Made by a program: the position numbers and the translations under genes. The notes beneath the pieces were generated by a model. The model made no database searches. It saw only the letters and a program-made list of their open reading frames with translations, and was not told where the DNA came from. Below, one piece after another: positions 7,153 through 9,441 of a stretch of DNA of 9,441 nucleotides. Source of the DNA: Eudoraea sp. (GTDB taxonomy: Bacteria > Bacteroidota > Bacteroidia > Flavobacteriales > Flavobacteriaceae). Each line of letters opens with the position of its first letter. Position 1 is the first letter of the stretch. The stretch lies in contig JABDQS010000086.1 of assembly GCA_013042125.1 (NCBI GenBank), positions 1 through 9,441 on the forward strand, in the 5' to 3' direction.

Positions 7153-7159
7153 CTCCTTT
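7153..7159 (-). promoter_or_regulatory. Strong Shine-Dalgarno of gldB
   Basis: Read on the minus strand this is AAAGGAG, 8 bases before the gldB ATG. It is the best Shine-Dalgarno in the window, whereas most starts here have none, as is common in Bacteroidetes. It supports the chosen gldB start. Confidence 0.65.
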
Positions 7160-7202
7160 AACTGTTTTAATATTACGTTTACAGAGGTTATTTTTACGGG
7201 GT

Positions 7203-7210
7203 CAAAGTTA
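7203..7210 (-). promoter_or_regulatory. Predicted gldB promoter (-7 element)
   Basis: On the minus strand these bases read TAACTTTG, an exact TAnnTTTG match, giving a gldB leader of about 50 bases. No well-spaced TTG -33 element is seen. A plus-strand promoter for nadE must share this 94-base gap, but I see only a near-match, TACGTTTA at 7174-7181, and do not call it. Confidence 0.45.
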
Positions 7211-7238
7211 CAGTATTTCAATTTAAATAAAGTGGAAC

Positions 7239-8027
7239 ATGCAAACAGATAAAGTAGTAGATTATATTGTTGAATGGTTGAAAGACTATGCTACGAATGC
7301 AAAGATGAATGGGTTTGTTATTGGGGTCTCCGGCGGTATAGATTCTGCGGTAACTTCTACGCTATGTGCACGTACCGGTTTGAACTTATTATGCGTAGAA
7401 ATGCCCATACATCAGGGTACTAATCAGGTAACACGTGCAGATCAACATATTAGTTGGTTGCAAAAAAACTATCCCAATGTAAGCAGACAACCGGTAGATC
7501 TAACTCCTGTTTTTGACAATCTGGTTGCAACGCTTCCGGCGGTAGACAATGAAGAAGAAAGAAATATGTCCCTTGCCAATACACGAGCCAGATTGCGCAT
7601 GACCACACTTTACTACTTTGCAGCTCTTTTGCGCTATCTCGTAGCCGGTACCGGTAACAAAGTGGAAGATTTCGGCATAGGATTTTACACGAAATATGGG
7701 GATGGGGGTGTAGATCTAAGTCCAATTGCGGACCTGCTTAAGACAGAAGTATATGAATTAGGCTCTTTCTTAGGTGTCCACAAGGATATCTTAATGGCTC
7801 CTCCTACTGATGGCCTGTGGGGTGATGACAGAACTGATGAAGACCAGATCGGTGCTTCTTACCCGGAATTGGAATGGGCCATGCAAATGGAAGCTGAAGG
7901 AAAACATATACATGACTTCGAAAACAGGGAAGAGGAAGTTTTCCAGATCTACAAGAAATATAATTCCGCTAATAAGCATAAGATGATTCCTATACCTATT
8001 TGTAAGATTCCTGAGACACTAAAATAA
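7239..8027 (+). CDS. nadE: NAD synthetase, short ammonia-dependent type
   Basis: NadE makes NAD+ from deamido-NAD+, ATP and ammonia, the last step of NAD biosynthesis. The 262-residue protein has the synthetase domain only. No N-terminal glutaminase domain is present, so it belongs to the short class using free ammonia. It has the adenylation P-loop SGGIDS (31-36), NTRARLRM (114-121), GTGNKVE (137-143), and TKYGDGGVDL (151-160). Asp and Glu in DEDQIG (200-205) lie in the usual substrate-contact region. ATG start, with only a weak purine-rich stretch upstream. It diverges from gldB, and a response-regulator gene follows after 164 bases, too far for confident co-transcription. Confidence 0.95.
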   Translation: MQTDKVVDYIVEWLKDYATNAKMNGFVIGVSGGIDSAVTSTLCARTGLNLLCVEMPIHQGTNQVTRADQHISWLQKNYPNVSRQPVDLTPVFDNLVATLPAVDNEEERNMSLANTRARLRMTTLYYFAALLRYLVAGTGNKVEDFGIGFYTKYGDGGVDLSPIADLLKTEVYELGSFLGVHKDILMAPPTDGLWGDDRTDEDQIGASYPELEWAMQMEAEGKHIHDFENREEEVFQIYKKYNSANKHKMIPIPICKIPETLK

Positions 8028-8117
8028 CCGATCACCTAATAATCAGGTATTTAAATCGAATTAGTGGGTGCAAATTGTAGTAAAACCATAAAAAAAGTAC
8101 AGTTTTGCCATAGAAAT

Positions 8118-8178
8118 TAGATATTAAAACCTTACATTGCATGCTAGTGTTATGTATGAAATCACAGCATAATATCTA
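8118..8178 (+). promoter_or_regulatory. Nested inverted repeat before the response regulator start
   Basis: TAGATATTA (8118-8126) is a perfect 9-base complement of TAATATCTA (8170-8178), which ends 13 bases before the regulator ATG. Inside it, ATGCT (8141-8145) pairs with AGCAT (8166-8170) and GTG (8147-8149) with CAC (8163-8165) across one bulged A; the two stems share base 8170. It could fold as a leader hairpin or serve as a dyad for a dimeric regulator. In AT-rich DNA a 9-base inverted repeat at this distance is not rare by chance, so confidence is low. Confidence 0.3.
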
Positions 8179-8191
8179 GAAAACCCACCCA

Positions 8192-8821
8192 ATGATTAAA
8201 ATTTTAATTGCTGACAACCATCCCATTGTCCGCCTGGGAATTAAAGAAGTATTAAACACGATCCCAGATTTTGACGTTTTAGGAGATGTATCTACAACTA
8301 CAGAACTTTTCAATTTTTTGGAGAAATCTATTCCGGATGTAGTCATTCTGGAAATGGATATCCCTGAGATCAATGGAATAGCTACATTGAGAAAGTTAAA
8401 AAAAGAATTTCCCGATGTGAAGGTGCTTATCTATAGCGGACAGTCTGAGGACGTCTATGCCTTAAGTACCATTAGAGCTGGTGCCTTTGGCTACCTCTCA
8501 AAAACCTCTGAACTAGACTACATCATAAGTGCGGTCAAAAAAGTAGGGCAGGGAAAGATGTTTATTACAAACGAATTGGCGCAACGTCTTGCGTTCGACG
8601 AAGGAACCCAAAAACAACGAAGATTTTTCAGAAAACTTTCAACCAGAGAAGTAGAAGTACTTAAATTACTAGCAAGCGGTAAACGCAACAAAGACGTTGC
8701 TGAGGGACTTAATTTGAATGAAAAGACAGTTAGCACCTACAAGTCCCGATTAATGAAAAAACTAAATGTAGATAACCTGGTAGACCTATTGCAACAGGCA
8801 AAGGCGCTGGAACTCTATTAA
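8192..8821 (+). CDS. NarL/LuxR-family response regulator with degenerate receiver
   Basis: A 209-residue transcription regulator with an N-terminal receiver (about 2-117) and a C-terminal LuxR-type helix-turn-helix (about 146-205: KLSTREVEVLKLLASG, recognition helix near NEKTVSTYKSRL). Receiver marks S82 and K104 are present. The phospho-acceptor position, within VVILEMDIPEING, is Glu54 (codon GAA at 8351-8353) where NarL-type proteins have Asp. The acidic pocket reads D8-N9 where D-D is usual. It therefore probably cannot be activated by normal aspartyl phosphorylation, and Glu may mimic the phosphorylated state. No sensor kinase lies in the window. It faces dnaG tail to tail. Target genes are unknown. 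The domain call is firm; the constitutive-activity idea is inference. Confidence 0.93.
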   Translation: MIKILIADNHPIVRLGIKEVLNTIPDFDVLGDVSTTTELFNFLEKSIPDVVILEMDIPEINGIATLRKLKKEFPDVKVLIYSGQSEDVYALSTIRAGAFGYLSKTSELDYIISAVKKVGQGKMFITNELAQRLAFDEGTQKQRRFFRKLSTREVEVLKLLASGKRNKDVAEGLNLNEKTVSTYKSRLMKKLNVDNLVDLLQQAKALELY

Positions 8822-8845
8822 GCTCAATAACCAAACTTGCAAAAT

Positions 8846-8872
8846 CCTCTGAATATTCAGGGGTTTTTTTTT
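8846..8872. terminator. Intrinsic terminator, probably bidirectional
   Basis: A 7-bp stem (CCTCTGA with TCAGGGG, one T-G pair) around an ATAT loop is followed by nine T on the plus strand, ending the response-regulator transcript 25 bases after its stop. On the minus strand the hairpin is followed by ATTTT, so it can also end the convergent dnaG transcript, whose stop lies about 18 bases upstream. Confidence 0.85.
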
Positions 8873-8890
8873 GAGCCCTAAACAATTCCG

Positions 8891-9441
8891 TCAGGATAAT
8901 ACCCTGCTTAACTTATCGCTCAATAGCACTTTTAATTTTTGGTAATTAATTACTTCTTCGAGTGTTTCCCTATTGTCTTCCATAATATCCTTGGTTTCCT
9001 TCTGAAGTTCATTAATTCTTTTATTAATGAGATGGCAGCGAAGAGCTAATATTGTTTCCGTTACTTCTTGTGAAACTTGTTGTTTTTTTGCCTTTGGATA
9101 TATGTCCTTTCTTTCCCAATTATGAAGTCGGTATTTTTCCTCTTCCATTAATATTGAGGAAATATTATTTACTAATTCCTGATCTAATTCATTTAAAAAA
9201 GAAGCAATGCTAAAATCCTCTTTTTCATTGAGAGATTCCATCAGGCTGTAATAGATCTTTCTGAAATGATCATGTGACATCTCGATCTCATCTTCCTGAA
9301 GGTCAAGATATATCTTACTATAAACCCTGGATTCTTTTCGCTCCGGTTCATAGACGAGGTCACCAGATTCATTCTCTTTCAGCACCAGGTCCTCAAATTC
9401 CCTCTCCTCCCGGCCGTAAAGAAGCAGTATCTCTATTATCT
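8891..9441 (-). CDS. dnaG: DNA primase DnaG, C-terminal part (5' end outside the window)
   Basis: Only the last 182 residues are visible. The frame is open to the right edge, so the gene continues beyond it, and a GTG at 9385 is not a real start: in-frame codons upstream encode IIEILLLYGREEREFEDLV, resembling the helical start of the flavobacterial DnaG C-terminal domain. The visible part is highly charged and mostly helical, with ILALRCHLINKRINELQKE and a final KLKVLLSDKLSRVLS that resemble the end of Bacteroidetes primases, the region that binds the replicative helicase DnaB. The catalytic TOPRIM and zinc domains would lie outside. The call rests on family resemblance of a weakly conserved domain plus the expected neighbourhood (response regulator, nadE, gldB, gldC). 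It ends at TGA and converges with the response regulator. Confidence 0.75.
   Translation of the reverse strand, partial: IIEILLLYGREEREFEDLVLKENESGDLVYEPERKESRVYSKIYLDLQEDEIEMSHDHFRKIYYSLMESLNEKEDFSIASFLNELDQELVNNISSILMEEEKYRLHNWERKDIYPKAKKQQVSQEVTETILALRCHLINKRINELQKETKDIMEDNRETLEEVINYQKLKVLLSDKLSRVLS

Noticed and set aside
8891..9385. A complete 164-residue gene starting at GTG 9385
   Set aside because: The frame stays open to the window edge and the upstream codons continue the same charged helical domain, so this is the tail of a longer gene.

Overview
The window looks like chromosomal housekeeping DNA from a member of the Flavobacteriaceae (phylum Bacteroidota). The reasons are the AT-leaning base composition, gliding genes gldB and gldC found only in this phylum, a Bacteroidetes-type FtsL-like protein, an FtsI with a C-terminal PASTA domain, start regions mostly without a Shine-Dalgarno sequence, and promoter elements matching the TAnnTTTG consensus. 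Coding density is high. No non-coding stretch exceeds 300 bases; the longest is the 268-base divergent gap 3694-3961. I see no transposase, phage gene, tRNA, rRNA or CRISPR array.

Layout, left to right. (1) Positions 3-3693, minus strand: the head of the division and cell wall (dcw) cluster, read mraZ, rsmH, ftsL-like, ftsI. The genes overlap or nearly abut. The left edge falls 2 bases past the ftsI stop, so the next dcw gene (murE would be expected) lies outside. (2) Positions 3694-3961: divergent control region with three GTGGTAA repeats at a 10-bp period (a probable MraZ operator), two TATATTTG promoter elements facing opposite ways, and an unexplained two-tier palindrome. (3) Positions 3962-5356, plus strand: an alpha/beta hydrolase followed by engB (ysxC), a ribosome-assembly GTPase. 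(4) Positions 5384-7144, minus strand: gldB (lipoprotein), gldC and a small uncharacterised CxxC protein. (5) Positions 7239-8821, plus strand: nadE, then a NarL/LuxR-type response regulator whose receiver lacks the phospho-acceptor aspartate. (6) Positions 8891-9441, minus strand: the 3' end of a gene that looks like dnaG (primase), meeting the regulator at a probable bidirectional terminator.

Together the window joins cell division and wall synthesis, ribosome assembly, gliding/type IX secretion, NAD synthesis and replication priming. I found no clear case for an entirely new multi-gene system. The points most worth a second look are the degenerate receiver of the regulator beside dnaG, the MraZ operator candidate, the palindrome at 3847-3890, and the uncharacterised CxxC protein behind gldC.
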